In this document: positions 46,770-56,381 of the stretch, in pieces
Layout of the letters: each line of letters starts with the position of its first letter
How positions within the stretch are numbered: the first letter of the stretch is position 1
From: Halothiobacillus diazotrophicus
GTDB taxonomy: Bacteria; Pseudomonadota; Gammaproteobacteria; Halothiobacillales; Halothiobacillaceae
Assembly: GCF_001663815.1 (NCBI RefSeq)
Contig: NZ_CP016027.1
Span: 992,001 to 1,056,000 of the forward strand
Length of the DNA: 64,000 bases
Direction: 5' to 3'
Notes under the pieces: model-generated
The model's database searches: none
Seen by the model: only the letters and a program-made list of their open reading frames with translations
Told to the model about the DNA's origin: nothing
Translations under genes and position numbers: made by a program

Positions 46770-47962
46770 GAGGCCTCCGAAGCCGACTCGTTCAGCCGGA
46801 GCAACACGCGATCGAGCGCTGCAAGCACTCGTTCGTTCTGTGCCTGGGTGCCGATGGTGATGCGGATATGGCAGGAAATGCCGCCGGTGTCGCTCTTGCC
46901 GCCGAGGGGGCGGATGATCACCCCTTCCCGCAGTAGCGCATCGAACACGCGCCCCGCAGGGAGCCCCACATTGACGGTGATGAAATTGGCCAACGAAGGA
47001 ATCGTCGGCAGCCCCCGCTCGGCGAAGGCCGCCGCCATGAAACGCAATCCTTCGGCATTGACCTGTCGGCTATGGGCGATAAAGTCCGTATCGCCCAGGG
47101 CCGCTTCGGCCGCAATCAGTGCCAGATGATTCACGTTGAACGGCTGACGTACTCGATCCAGCATCGCAGCCACGGCAGGCTGCGCCACGCCGAAACCGAC
47201 GCGCAGGGCGGCAAGCCCATAGATCTTCGAGAAAGTCCGCGTCACCACCAGATTGCCAAACTGTCGAGACAGCGCCAGCCCATCTGGAAAATCATCGCGC
47301 TCGACGTATTCGCTGTAGGCTTCGTCCAGCACCACCAGCACCGTCGGTGGTACCGCCGCCAGAAAGGTCACCAGGTCTTCGCGATCCACCCAGGTACCGG
47401 TTGGGTTGTTCGGATTCGCCAGGAATACCACGCGGGTATCGGCATCGATGGCGCGGGCCATCGCCTCGAGATCCGCGCCATAGGGCATGGTCGGATGATC
47501 CGGCGGGAAAGCGGGAACGACCTTGGCGGTCGCCCCGGCTGCCTGAGTCGCCAAGGCGTACACAGCAAAGGCATAGGCCGAAAAGACCGCATTGCGACCC
47601 GGCGCCAGAAAGGCCCGAGCCACCATTTCCAACAGATCGTTCGACCCGTTGCCCAGCACGATCCCGTGCGGATCTAGCTCGAATTGAGCTGCCAGCGCCT
47701 GCTTGAGCGCATAGCCGCCCCCATCGGGGTAGATGTTCAGATCCCAGGCACGCTGACGCAGCGCCTCGCTGGCGCGCGGACTTGCGCCCAGGGGATTTTC
47801 GTTCGAGGCCAATTTCAGGATGTCGGTGAGCCCGTATTCCCGGGCCACCGCGTCCACGGGCTTGCCGGTGACATAGGGCGAAATGGCACGGACGTAGTCC
47901 AGTGCCTGTGCGGCGAGCGTTTCGCCCACCGAGGACGGATCGGGTCGATCGGAAGGATTCAT
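46766..47962 (-). CDS. hisC: histidinol-phosphate/aromatic aminotransferase (HisC2-type)
   Basis: PLP-dependent fold-type I aminotransferase, 398 aa. It has LASNENPLGASPRASEAL, the FLANPNNPTGT motif, LDEAYSEYV and the PLP-Lys segment TRTFSKIYGLAALRVGFG. By sequence it is in the HisC family. Placed between pheA and tyrA, it probably transaminates phenylpyruvate and hydroxyphenylpyruvate as well as, or instead of, imidazole-acetol phosphate. I chose the ATG at 47962; a longer frame reaches into pheA but lacks similarity. It begins 11 bases after the pheA stop. Confidence 0.93.
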   Translation of the reverse strand: MNPSDRPDPSSVGETLAAQALDYVRAISPYVTGKPVDAVAREYGLTDILKLASNENPLGASPRASEALRQRAWDLNIYPDGGGYALKQALAAQFELDPHGIVLGNGSNDLLEMVARAFLAPGRNAVFSAYAFAVYALATQAAGATAKVVPAFPPDHPTMPYGADLEAMARAIDADTRVVFLANPNNPTGTWVDREDLVTFLAAVPPTVLVVLDEAYSEYVERDDFPDGLALSRQFGNLVVTRTFSKIYGLAALRVGFGVAQPAVAAMLDRVRQPFNVNHLALIAAEAALGDTDFIAHSRQVNAEGLRFMAAAFAERGLPTIPSLANFITVNVGLPAGRVFDALLREGVIIRPLGGKSDTGGISCHIRITIGTQAQNERVLAALDRVLLRLNESASEAS

Positions 47963-47973
47963 CGTACGGATAC

Positions 47974-49158
47974 TCAAGCTGTCGGGGCAGTCGGCGCGGC
48001 CGAAACGGCGCGCGGGTAGGAACCCAGAACACCGAGACGACCACAGAAGGGCAGCATTCGACTCAGTGCCGCCTGGATCTGGGGGTCGTCCTGATGACCT
48101 TCGATATCGATGAAGAACACATAATCCCACTTCCGATTCCAGGCCCGGTCGCGCGCGGGGCGCGATTCGATCCGGGTCACGTCGATACCCGCCTCGGCCA
48201 GGGGCGCAAGCAACTTGGCCAGCGTGCCGGGTTCGTTGTTGATGGACAGTACCAGCGAGGTCTTGTCCTGGCCCGACGGCGGCACGGCCTCGCGACCGAT
48301 CACCACGAACCGTGTGGTGTTGAACACGCTGTCCTGGATATTCGCGGCCACCACCTGGAGCTCATGCCGCTCCGCCGCAAGCTGCGGTCCGATGGCATAA
48401 ACGTCAGGGGATTCGGCAGCCATCCGCGCCGCCTCGCCATTGCTCTGAACGGCAATTCGCTCGACGCCCGGGTAGTGGACGTCCAGCCATTCTCGGCACT
48501 GTGCCAGGGACTGAGCATGGGAAACGATACGCTTGGGTGTGGTATCCAGCGCATCGCCTCGTGCCAGCAATTGCTGATCGATCTTCAGTGATACCTCACC
48601 ACAAATCAGCACATCGCCCGCCGACCAGGTCGAACCCGCAGACCCGAACGCCAGGGCGTCCAGGGTCTGGGAAACGCTGCCTTCGGTGGAGTTCTCGACC
48701 GGCACCACGCCGAAATCCACGGCGCCGGCCGCCACCGCGCGAAACACCTCGGGAATACCCGGCTCCAGGGCCAATCGGGCACCGTGACCGAATGCACGCA
48801 CCGCCGCCTGCTCGGAAAAGGTACCCACGGGCCCCAGACAAGACACGGTCAACGGCTGTTCATGGGCCAGGCACGCCGACATGATCTCCCGGAACAGCCA
48901 GGCGACGGTATCGTCGGCCAGCGGCCCGGGATTTTTCGCACGGATACCACTCAGGACCTGAGCCTCCCGTTCCGGCCGGTAAAAGCTACCGGTCGGCTCG
49001 GCGGAAGCCCGCTTGATTTCGGCAACGCGCTCGGCAAGCCGGGCGCGCTGGGAGATCAGTCGCAGCAGCTCCGAATCGAGGGCATCGATCCGGGCTCTGA
49101 CGGCTGGCAAGGTGGCGGGCCAATCGCCCGGCACCTCGGGGTCGACGTGTTCAGTCAC
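47974..49158 (-). CDS. pheA: bifunctional chorismate mutase / prephenate dehydratase
   Basis: Makes phenylpyruvate from chorismate. About 394 aa. An N-terminal AroQ-type mutase (VRARIDALDSELLRLISQRARLAERVAEIKR) is followed by a dehydratase domain (VSCLGPVGTFSEQAAVRAFG, GVVPVENSTEGSVSQTLD, with the catalytic Thr-Arg-Phe in NTTRFVVIGR) and a C-terminal ACT domain (KTSLVLSINNEPGTLAKLLAPLAEAGIDVTRIESRP), predicting feedback inhibition by Phe. I chose the GTG at 49158, with AAGG about 7 bases upstream; a TTG one codon earlier is also possible. It starts 9 bases after the serA stop. Confidence 0.95.
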   Translation of the reverse strand: MTEHVDPEVPGDWPATLPAVRARIDALDSELLRLISQRARLAERVAEIKRASAEPTGSFYRPEREAQVLSGIRAKNPGPLADDTVAWLFREIMSACLAHEQPLTVSCLGPVGTFSEQAAVRAFGHGARLALEPGIPEVFRAVAAGAVDFGVVPVENSTEGSVSQTLDALAFGSAGSTWSAGDVLICGEVSLKIDQQLLARGDALDTTPKRIVSHAQSLAQCREWLDVHYPGVERIAVQSNGEAARMAAESPDVYAIGPQLAAERHELQVVAANIQDSVFNTTRFVVIGREAVPPSGQDKTSLVLSINNEPGTLAKLLAPLAEAGIDVTRIESRPARDRAWNRKWDYVFFIDIEGHQDDPQIQAALSRMLPFCGRLGVLGSYPRAVSAAPTAPTA

Positions 49159-49167
49159 CAACGCACC

Positions 49168-50331
49168 TTACAGAACGCGGATGCGCAGCACCCCATTGAT
49201 CTGACGCAGGGCGGTCAGAGCATCGGCGGGCACTTCGGAATCCACATCGATCAGGGTGTAGGCCAACTGCTTGCGTGACTCGTTCATCAGACGCTCGATG
49301 TTGATGTTGGACTGACCCAGGATATGGGAAATCTGACCAACCATGTCCGGCATGTTCTTGTTGGCGATCGCCAGGCGCTGCGCGCCGGAACGAGCCATGC
49401 GTACTTCGGGGAAGTTGACCGAGTTGCGGATGTTGCCGTTTTCCAGGTAATCGCGCACCTGATCGGACACCATGATGGCGCAGTTGTCTTCGGCTTCGCC
49501 GGTGGACGCCCCCAGGTGCGGGAAGGTCAGGCAACGCGGGTGGTTCTTGGTCAGGTTGCTCGGGAAGTCGGAGACATAGGCGTGCGCCTTGCCGGCATCC
49601 AGAGCCGCCACCATGGCCGCTTCGTCGACGATGCCTTCACGGGCGAAGTTCAGCACCACGACGTTTTCCTTCATGAAGGCCAGACGCTCGGCATTGATCA
49701 GGTTGCGGGTCGCATCGATCAGCGGCACGTGGAAGCTGACGAAATCGGCCTTGGCCAGGACTTCGTCGACGCTGCCGGCCTGATGGACTTCCGGCGACAG
49801 TTCCCAGGCGCGCTCGATGCTGATACCCGGATCGAAACCGATCACACGCATGCCCAGCGCCTTGGCGGCATTGGCCACCCGCACGCCGATGGCGCCCAGA
49901 CCGATCACGCCCAGGGTACGACCCGGCAACTCGAAGCCCACGAAGTTCTTCTTGCCTGCTTCGACGGCCTTGTGGATTTCCTCATCGGTCCCGTTCAGGC
50001 CACGAGCGAAATCCCAGGCAGCGCCCAGGTTACGGATCGACATCAGCATGCCGGCCATGACCAGTTCCTTCACCGCATTGGCGTTCGCACCCGGGGCATT
50101 GAACACGACCACGCCCTGCTCGCTCATCTTGTCGACCGGAATGTTGTTCACACCGGCACCGGCACGGCCGATGGCCAGCACGGAGGCCGGCAGATCCATG
50201 TCATGCATCTTGGCAGAGCGGACGAGGATGGCATCCGCCTCGGCCAGCGGCGCATCGACGGTGTATTTATCGGCAGGCAGACGATCGGTGCCCTTGGCTG
50301 AAATGGCATTCAGGGTATGAATCTTGAACAT
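49168..50331 (-). CDS. serA: D-3-phosphoglycerate dehydrogenase
   Basis: First step of serine synthesis, 387 aa. Substrate- and NAD-binding domains carry VRSAKMHD, IGRAGAGVNNIPVDKMSEQGVVVFNAPGANANAVKELV, the Rossmann GLGAIGVRVANAAKALGM, and catalytic LNFAREGIVDE and FPHLGASTGEAEDN. A C-terminal ACT domain (SNINIERLMNESRKQLAYTLIDVD) suggests serine feedback control. It sits 21 bases after serC, an insertion relative to the Pseudomonas gyrA-serC-pheA order. Confidence 0.95.
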   Translation of the reverse strand: MFKIHTLNAISAKGTDRLPADKYTVDAPLAEADAILVRSAKMHDMDLPASVLAIGRAGAGVNNIPVDKMSEQGVVVFNAPGANANAVKELVMAGMLMSIRNLGAAWDFARGLNGTDEEIHKAVEAGKKNFVGFELPGRTLGVIGLGAIGVRVANAAKALGMRVIGFDPGISIERAWELSPEVHQAGSVDEVLAKADFVSFHVPLIDATRNLINAERLAFMKENVVVLNFAREGIVDEAAMVAALDAGKAHAYVSDFPSNLTKNHPRCLTFPHLGASTGEAEDNCAIMVSDQVRDYLENGNIRNSVNFPEVRMARSGAQRLAIANKNMPDMVGQISHILGQSNINIERLMNESRKQLAYTLIDVDSEVPADALTALRQINGVLRIRVL

Positions 50332-50352
50332 GAGAACCTCGGAGATGAAAAA

Positions 50353-51444
50353 TTAACCGTGACGTTGAGCGAAATCCTGCATGAAGCTGATCAGGGCATC
50401 GACCCCGGCTTCCGGCATGGCGTTGTAGATGCTGGCGCGCATACCACCGACCGAACGGTGTCCCGCCAGAGCGGCAAGGCCAGCCTTCTCGGATTCGGCC
50501 AGGAACGGCTTGTCCAGCGCATCATCCTTCAGGATAAAGGGCACGTTCATCCAGGAACGGGCGTTGACGTCGACGGGGTTGCGGTAGAAACCATCGCTGC
50601 CGTCGATTGCCGCATAGAGCTTCTTCGCCTTGCGCTCGTTGATTTCTGCCATCTTGCTCAGACCGCCGTTCGCCAGCAGGTGCTCGAACACGAGACCGGC
50701 GATGTACCAGGCATAGCTCGGCGGCGTGTTGTACATCGAACCGTTCTCGGCATGGGTCTTGTAGTTGAACATGGCCGGCACGGAAGCATCGGCGTGGCCG
50801 ATCAGATCGTCGCGGATGATGACCAGGGTCAGGCCGGCCGGGCCGATGTTCTTCTGGGCGCCCGCGTAGATCATGCCGAACTTCGACACATCCACGGGAC
50901 GGGACAAGATGGTAGAGGACATGTCCGCAACGAGCGGCACGGAGCCCGTTTCCGGAATGTAGCCGAATTCGACACCGGCGATGGTCTCGTTCGGGGTGTA
51001 GTGGACGTAGGAAGCATCCGGATTGAACTTGAGATCGCCTTGCGACGGCAGCGTGGTGTACTTGCTGGGCTTGGTATCGGCGACAAGGTTCAGGTCAACA
51101 AAACGCTTGCCCTCGGCAACGGCCTTTTCGGACCAGTGACCGGTGTTCAGGTAGTCGGCGGCACCGGAAGACGACAGCGCCTTCAGGTTCATCGGAATCA
51201 TGGCGAACTGGGATGAGGCGCCGCCCTGCAGGAACAGGACCTTGTAATTGTCCGGCACGCCCATCAGGGTACGCAGGTCAGCCTCGGCCTTTTCGGCGAT
51301 CGACACGAATTTCTTGCCGCGATGGCTCATTTCCATCACGGACATGCCGGTGCCGTCGCAATCCAGCATTTCCGCCTGTGCCCGCTCCAGAACCTCGACC
51401 GGCAGTACCGCAGGACCCGCTCCAAAATTAAATACACGCGCCAT
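50353..51444 (-). CDS. serC: phosphoserine aminotransferase
   Basis: PLP enzyme for serine (and, in many gammaproteobacteria, pyridoxal) synthesis; 363 aa. It starts RVFNFGAGPAVLPVEVLERAQAE and has LFLQGGASSQFAMIPMNL, SSTILSRPVDV, and the PLP-Lys in IYAGAQKNIGPAGLTLVIIR. Next to serA in the same direction, so two of the three serine-pathway enzymes are adjacent. 105 bases separate it from gyrA. Confidence 0.96.
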   Translation of the reverse strand: MARVFNFGAGPAVLPVEVLERAQAEMLDCDGTGMSVMEMSHRGKKFVSIAEKAEADLRTLMGVPDNYKVLFLQGGASSQFAMIPMNLKALSSSGAADYLNTGHWSEKAVAEGKRFVDLNLVADTKPSKYTTLPSQGDLKFNPDASYVHYTPNETIAGVEFGYIPETGSVPLVADMSSTILSRPVDVSKFGMIYAGAQKNIGPAGLTLVIIRDDLIGHADASVPAMFNYKTHAENGSMYNTPPSYAWYIAGLVFEHLLANGGLSKMAEINERKAKKLYAAIDGSDGFYRNPVDVNARSWMNVPFILKDDALDKPFLAESEKAGLAALAGHRSVGGMRASIYNAMPEAGVDALISFMQDFAQRHG

Positions 51445-51549
51445 ATTCTCTCCCCCAAAAAACCAGATTAGAAAAATTCAGAGATTGTCCTAGCATCCGC
51501 AATCACGGCAGCCGACCATGAGCGGCCCCGCGCACGAACACAGTACGAT

Positions 51550-54132
51550 TTATTGATCCACTTCCGCCGCATCCTCGTCGGCATCACCCGGCTCGACCGA
51601 CGATTCCATCGCATCGACCGGCTCAATCTGCACCAAACGTTCATCCTCACCCAGACGAATCAGGATCACACCCTGCGTGTTCCGGGATACGGAGGAAATC
51701 TGATTGACTTCGGTGCGGACGAGTGTACCGGCATCGGATATCAGAATCACTTCATCCGAATCCTCGACCAATGCCGCACCCACCAGAGCGCCGTTACGTT
51801 CACTGGTCTGGATGGCGATCACGCCCTGACCGCCCCGGCCCTGAATGGGGAAATCGTCGATCGGCGTGCGCTTGCCATAGCCATGTTCCGTCGCCGTCAG
51901 GACCTGACCCGCCGCGACGACGATCAGGGACACGACACGCTGTCCCTCGTCGAGTCGAATCCCGCGGACACCGCCTGCTGTCCGGCCCATCGAGCGCACG
52001 TCGCTTTCGGCAAAACGGATCGACTTGCCCGCATCGCTGAACAGCATCAATTCGCGGTCGCCATCCGTCAGTGCCGCGCCAACCAGTCGATCCTCGTCCC
52101 GCAGATCGATGGCGATGATGCCCGCCTGACGGGGTCGTGAGAAATCGACCAGCGGCGTTTTCTTGACCTGGCCGCTCGCCGTCGCAAAGAAGATGTAATG
52201 ATCATCGACGAACTCGCGCACCGGAAGCAATGCGTTGATCCGCTCATTCTCCTGTAGCGGCAGAATGTTCACGATCGGCCGACCGCGTGCACCGCGCGCG
52301 CCCTGGGGCAACTGATAGACCTTGCGCCAGTATACGCGCCCCAGGTTGGTGAACATCAGCACCCAGGCATGCGTACTGGCAACCAGCAACTGCTCGATGA
52401 CGTCCTCATCCTTCATGCGGGTCGAGGATTTTCCGCGTCCGCCACGACGCTGACTCTGGTAGTCGGCCAGCGACTGCGTCTTTATATAGCCTTCGCGGGA
52501 CAGGGTGACAACCCGATCCTCCTCGGCAATCAGATCCTCGATCGACAGATCTTCGTAATCGAAGACGATCTCGGTACGCCGCGTGTCGCCGAATTCCTCG
52601 CGCATGGCCACCAGCTCGTCGCGAATGACCTGCATGAGCCGCGTCTCGGATCGCAGGATATCCAGGAGATCGAAAATCTTGTCCAGCAGCGCGCGATACT
52701 CGTCCAGGATCTTGTCCTGCTCGAGCGCCGTCAAGCGATTGAGGCGCATCTCGAGGATTGCCTGGGCCTGTTCCGTGGACAGGCGGTAATTCTGGTTCGG
52801 CTGTAAACCGAATTCGGCGGCCAGCGTCTCGGGGCGTGACGCCTGGCTGTCGGCGCGCTCCAGCATGGCACGAACGAGCCCGGAATCCCATTCCCGGGCC
52901 ATCAGGGCTTCCCGCGCATCGTTCGACGTCTGCGCCGCCTTGATCAGAGCGATCATTTCGTCAATGTTGGCGAGCGCGACGGCCAGACCCTCGAGGATGT
53001 GCGCCCGCTCTCGCGCCTTGCGCAGATCGAAGATGGTCCGACGGGTCACCACCTCGCGACGATGGCGCAGGAACACCACCAGAATCTCGCGAAGACTGAG
53101 CGTTCTCGGCTGCCCATCGACCAGCGCCACCATGTTGATGCCAAACACACTCTGCATCTGCGTCTGCTGATACAGGTTGTTGAGCATCACATCCGGCAGC
53201 TCGCCACGACGCAGCTCGATGACGATCCGCATCCCGTCCTTGTCGGACTCGTCACGCAGCTCGGTGATTCCTTCGATTTTCTTTTCACGGACCAACTCGG
53301 CAATGCGTTCGATCAGACGCGCCTTGTTCACCTGATAAGGCAGCTCGGTCACGATGATCGACGCCTTGCTCGTGCGTTCGTCCTCTTCGAAATTGGTGCG
53401 TGCCCGCATGACCACGCGTCCACGCCCGGTCAGATAGGCCTCGCGAATACCGGCTGCGCCGTTGATGATCCCCGCGGTCGGGAAATCCGGACCAGGCACC
53501 ATGGCCAGCAGGGCTTCGTCGTCGGTTTGCGGGTCGTCGATCAGACTGATCGTGGCGTTCAGAATCTCATTCAGATTGTGGGGCGGGATATTGGTCGCCA
53601 TGCCCACTGCAATACCCGATGAACCATTGACCAGGAGGTTGGGGAAGCGGGCAGGAAATACGGAGGGCTCCCGCTCCGAACCGTCGTAGTTCTCGATGAA
53701 GTCGACGGTTTCCTTTTCAAGATCGGCCTGCAGCTCATGGGCGATTCGCGCCATGCGCACTTCGGTATATCGCATCGCCGCCGGCGAGTCCCCATCGACC
53801 GAACCGAAGTTCCCTTGACCGTCGATCAGGGGGTACCGCATGGAAAACGTTTGCGCCATGCGAACCAGGGCGTCGTAGACCGCGGTATCGCCGTGCGGGT
53901 GATACTTACCGATCACGTCACCTACCACACGGGCGGATTTCTTATAGGGCTTGTTCCAGTCGTTGCCCAACTCGCGCATGGCGTAGAGCACCCGGCGATG
54001 CACGGGCTTGAGGCCATCACGTGCATCCGGAAGCGCCCGACCCACGATGACACTCATTGCATAATCAAGATAAGAGCGGCGCATCTCGTCTTCGAGATTG
54101 ACCTTGAATATCTCTTGCGCAAATTCAGACAT
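51550..54132 (-). CDS. gyrA: DNA gyrase subunit A
   Basis: Breakage-reunion subunit of gyrase, 860 aa. The winged-helix/tower region includes the QRDR with Thr83 and Asp87 in E. coli numbering ([12 protein letters not shown]) and the active-site Tyr122 in [16 protein letters not shown]. The C-terminal beta-pinwheel carries the GyrA box [10 protein letters not shown]. An acidic tail ([14 protein letters not shown]) ends the protein. Position 83 is Thr rather than the Ser of E. coli, a normal wild-type variant as in P. aeruginosa. It heads the gyrA-serC-serA-pheA cluster. Confidence 0.98.
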   Translation of the reverse strand: MSEFAQEIFKVNLEDEMRRSYLDYAMSVIVGRALPDARDGLKPVHRRVLYAMRELGNDWNKPYKKSARVVGDVIGKYHPHGDTAVYDALVRMAQTFSMRYPLIDGQGNFGSVDGDSPAAMRYTEVRMARIAHELQADLEKETVDFIENYDGSEREPSVFPARFPNLLVNGSSGIAVGMATNIPPHNLNEILNATISLIDDPQTDDEALLAMVPGPDFPTAGIINGAAGIREAYLTGRGRVVMRARTNFEEDERTSKASIIVTELPYQVNKARLIERIAELVREKKIEGITELRDESDKDGMRIVIELRRGELPDVMLNNLYQQTQMQSVFGINMVALVDGQPRTLSLREILVVFLRHRREVVTRRTIFDLRKARERAHILEGLAVALANIDEMIALIKAAQTSNDAREALMAREWDSGLVRAMLERADSQASRPETLAAEFGLQPNQNYRLSTEQAQAILEMRLNRLTALEQDKILDEYRALLDKIFDLLDILRSETRLMQVIRDELVAMREEFGDTRRTEIVFDYEDLSIEDLIAEEDRVVTLSREGYIKTQSLADYQSQRRGGRGKSSTRMKDEDVIEQLLVASTHAWVLMFTNLGRVYWRKVYQLPQGARGARGRPIVNILPLQENERINALLPVREFVDDHYIFFATASGQVKKTPLVDFSRPRQAGIIAIDLRDEDRLVGAALTDGDRELMLFSDAGKSIRFAESDVRSMGRTAGGVRGIRLDEGQRVVSLIVVAAGQVLTATEHGYGKRTPIDDFPIQGRGGQGVIAIQTSERNGALVGAALVEDSDEVILISDAGTLVRTEVNQISSVSRNTQGVILIRLGEDERLVQIEPVDAMESSVEPGDADEDAAEVDQ

Positions 54133-54723
54133 TGTTCATCCTTACGATCGCCCGACGACATCCACAATCCGGGCAGCAAGGCCTCTCAGAGGCCCGACAA
54201 AAAAGAGCCGGAAGTTTACCATAAGATGACATGATCTCGCCTAGTCGCACGCCTTCACGGCAACTCTAACGAGCATTCGAAGAAACAACCGGCCCACGCG
54301 CCTCAATACGCCCGAATGGGCGCATCCTGGTGAACACAGTTCAAAGACTGACACCAATTCGCCCGCGACTCACCAAAGCGTATCGAATCTACGACGGATG
54401 TTGCGTTGTAGCAACACGGCAACCCGCCACGCCAATACTACGACGCCCCACAAGCAAATCGATACACAGAACCATATATATCAATCGGTTGCACAAGATT
54501 GCAGTGAGGACGATGGCGCAGAAACGCGCCAAAAAGGAACAAAAATCGAGAATCGACAGCTTCATTTCAGCAAGGTAATGCACCGAAATAGCGACCTGTG
54601 GCCCCTCAGGTTTGGCCCTTTCCGGTTCCAGCGACTACTATTTGCAACCAGATCGGTCATAATAGTTGCCGCATCATGCTTATCATTCTCAAGTGTCGAT
54701 TTTATAGTAAGGAGACCTAACAG
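54133..54723. other. 591-bp intergenic region gyrA / ompA-like gene
   Basis: Divergent region, lower in GC than its surroundings between about 54330 and 54700. It holds a perfect 6-bp hairpin GGCCTC/GAGGCC (54180-54194) in the likely gyrA leader, CGCCC-GAAT-GGGCG near 54310-54324, and TGTTGC-6-GCAACA (54399-54416). A CATAAT (54658-54663) could be the -10 of the OmpA gene, but no -35 fits. Two opposing open frames of 82 and 64 codons overlap each other; neither resembles a protein family or has convincing start signals. A small RNA cannot be excluded. Confidence 0.5.
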
Positions 54724-55347
54724 ATGAATAAATTCACCGCCCTCACCACTGGTATCGTAGCGGCTTTCGCCCTGTCCGGTCAGGCCTTCGCTGACAGCAC
54801 ACACTCGCCCTACGTATTCAACAGTGCCGGCGAACCCGTCAAGAATTCCATTGGCGAGTGTGTTCACAACGGTCACGGCAAACTGACCCCCGAAACGGCA
54901 ATCATGGCCTGCGATCCGGACATGCTGGCCAAGCCGAAAGCTGAACCGGCCGCTCCGCAAGCCCTGGTCGAACCGCCGCCGGCTCCGGAAATGAAGACCG
55001 TGACTCTGACCGCGGACACCTACTTCGATTTCGACAAGTACAACCTGAAGCCGGCTGGCAAGCAGGCTCTGGACAAGCTGATTTCTGAAATGGGCAGCAT
55101 GAACTCCATCGCCAAGATCAAGGTTGTCGGTTACACCGACAGCATCGGTACCGAGAAGTACAACCTGGGTCTGTCCCAGCGTCGTGCCAAGACCGTTGCC
55201 ACTTACCTGACCGCGCACAACATCCCGGCTGACAAGATCGAAACCGTCGGCATGGGCGAAGCGGATCCGGTTGCCAGCAACAAGACCAAGGCTGGCCGCG
55301 CGAAGAACCGCCGCGTTGTCGTCACCACCGAAGGTGTTGGTCAGTAA
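54724..55347 (+). CDS. OmpA-family outer-membrane protein
   Basis: 207 aa: signal peptide 1-23 (ending AFA), a short linker region with the Cys46/Cys63 pair in the GECVHNGHGK ... MACDPDM pattern common to beta/gamma OmpA-like proteins, a Pro/Ala-rich spacer (about 70-90), and an OmpA C-terminal peptidoglycan-binding domain (about 98-205) with YFDFDKYNLKPAGKQALDKL and VVGYTDSIGTEKYNLGLSQRRAKTVATYL. There is no beta-barrel, so it is a periplasmic or lipid-associated OmpA-like protein rather than a porin. AAGGAG precedes the ATG. Codon usage is strongly biased (CTG, AAG), suggesting high expression. A strong terminator follows. Confidence 0.92.
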   Translation: MNKFTALTTGIVAAFALSGQAFADSTHSPYVFNSAGEPVKNSIGECVHNGHGKLTPETAIMACDPDMLAKPKAEPAAPQALVEPPPAPEMKTVTLTADTYFDFDKYNLKPAGKQALDKLISEMGSMNSIAKIKVVGYTDSIGTEKYNLGLSQRRAKTVATYLTAHNIPADKIETVGMGEADPVASNKTKAGRAKNRRVVVTTEGVGQ

Positions 55348-55394
55348 TCTGACTGACGCGCGTCCCGCGCCCGTCGCGGGAACGCACGGTGACC

Positions 55395-55428
55395 CCAAAA
55401 AAACACCGCCCCGGCGGTGTTTTTTTTG
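55395..55428. terminator. bidirectional intrinsic terminator
   Basis: An A-run, then AACACCGCC-CC-GGCGGTGTT (effective loop CCCCGG), then a T-run. It is symmetrical, so it can stop both the OmpA-family transcript (plus) and the converging rsmJ/arg transcript (minus). Confidence 0.92.
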
Positions 55429-55486
55429 TGTCCATCGATTTAACGATTCCGATTTACTGAATGGATGGGCTGCCCGGGATTCGCAA

Positions 55487-56329
55487 TCAAAAATAGCAAT
55501 CGAAACGAATCCGGCCGCTGATGATATTCATCGCGGGCTTGCCCCCATCGATATGCGGGGCCTGAGGTGGGCGCTTCACCACCCAGCGCGTGCCGGTTTG
55601 CAACCTGGACCAGGCAAACAGTGCATCGGCATCCTCGTCCTGCCCGACGAGGGCCTGAAAAATCCGCATGGGTTTCTTGACCAGCGCCGACTTGCGCCGC
55701 TCGGGAAACATCGGGTCCAGCAACCAGACACGTTCAGGGATGGAAGCACCGCCAACGATTTCGGACTGAATAAGTGGGATATCCACGGTTCGGGCATCCG
55801 CCGAAACCAGCCTGATTCGTCGTGCAATCGCGGCCGTTCCTTCGTTCGCCAGCGCCCGGCGCAAGGCATCTGCCAGCAGAAAGGCGACCAGCGGGTGCCG
55901 TTCGAACGCAATAACCTGACAGCCGGTACTGGCGAGCGCCCAGGCATCCCGACCCAGACCGGCCGTCAGGTCGAGGATCAAGGGACGGCGATTGGCGCGC
56001 AACCCAACGGCGCGCGCCAGCGGCTCGCGAAGCGGCATGGGTTGTTTGAACCGGGGATCCTCGACGAAATCGATCACGAGCGGCTGGCGACCGAACGCGT
56101 CGTCCACAGTGGGGGGCCAAAGCTGCCAGGAGCGATCCTGATAACGCAGGGAGAACTGCGCCCGACGCCCATCCAACGCAACACCGCAGTCTGCAATGGC
56201 CAGACCGAGCGTTTCTGCCGCCTGTCGCGTGAGCGCGGCAAGAGGGTCATCGGCGCCCGTTTGATTGGAATCGACCGAAACATAAACCCGCTGGCGCCAG
56301 TCCGGCCCATGCGCGAGATCCATGGACAT
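55487..56329 (-). CDS. rsmJ: 16S rRNA m2G1516 methyltransferase RsmJ
   Basis: SAM-dependent N2-guanine methyltransferase of the YhiQ/RsmJ family, 280 aa. It has the family SAM motif LDLTAGLGRDAWALASTGCQVIAFERHP, WLLDPMFPERRKSALVKKPMRIFQALVGQDEDAD and VVKRPPQAP. Starts are close together (ATG 56329 or 56323), with no clear Shine-Dalgarno. It is the last gene of the argD-argF-argA-rsmJ run, 52 bases after argA, and stops before the bidirectional terminator. Confidence 0.92.
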   Translation of the reverse strand: MSMDLAHGPDWRQRVYVSVDSNQTGADDPLAALTRQAAETLGLAIADCGVALDGRRAQFSLRYQDRSWQLWPPTVDDAFGRQPLVIDFVEDPRFKQPMPLREPLARAVGLRANRRPLILDLTAGLGRDAWALASTGCQVIAFERHPLVAFLLADALRRALANEGTAAIARRIRLVSADARTVDIPLIQSEIVGGASIPERVWLLDPMFPERRKSALVKKPMRIFQALVGQDEDADALFAWSRLQTGTRWVVKRPPQAPHIDGGKPAMNIISGRIRFDCYF

Positions 56330-56381
56330 CAATGCGACAGCCTGGCTGCCGTAAACGGCTCGCTGTCGATCGCGCTACCGA

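Noticed and set aside
47963-48130. N-terminal extension of the hisC-type gene into pheA
   Set aside because: The extension overlaps the pheA ACT domain coding region, lacks similarity to aminotransferases, and a normal ATG exists at 47962.
54330-54583. Two opposing small open frames in the gyrA-ompA gap
   Set aside because: They overlap each other, lack good ribosome-binding sites and show no recognisable domain; not supported as genes.
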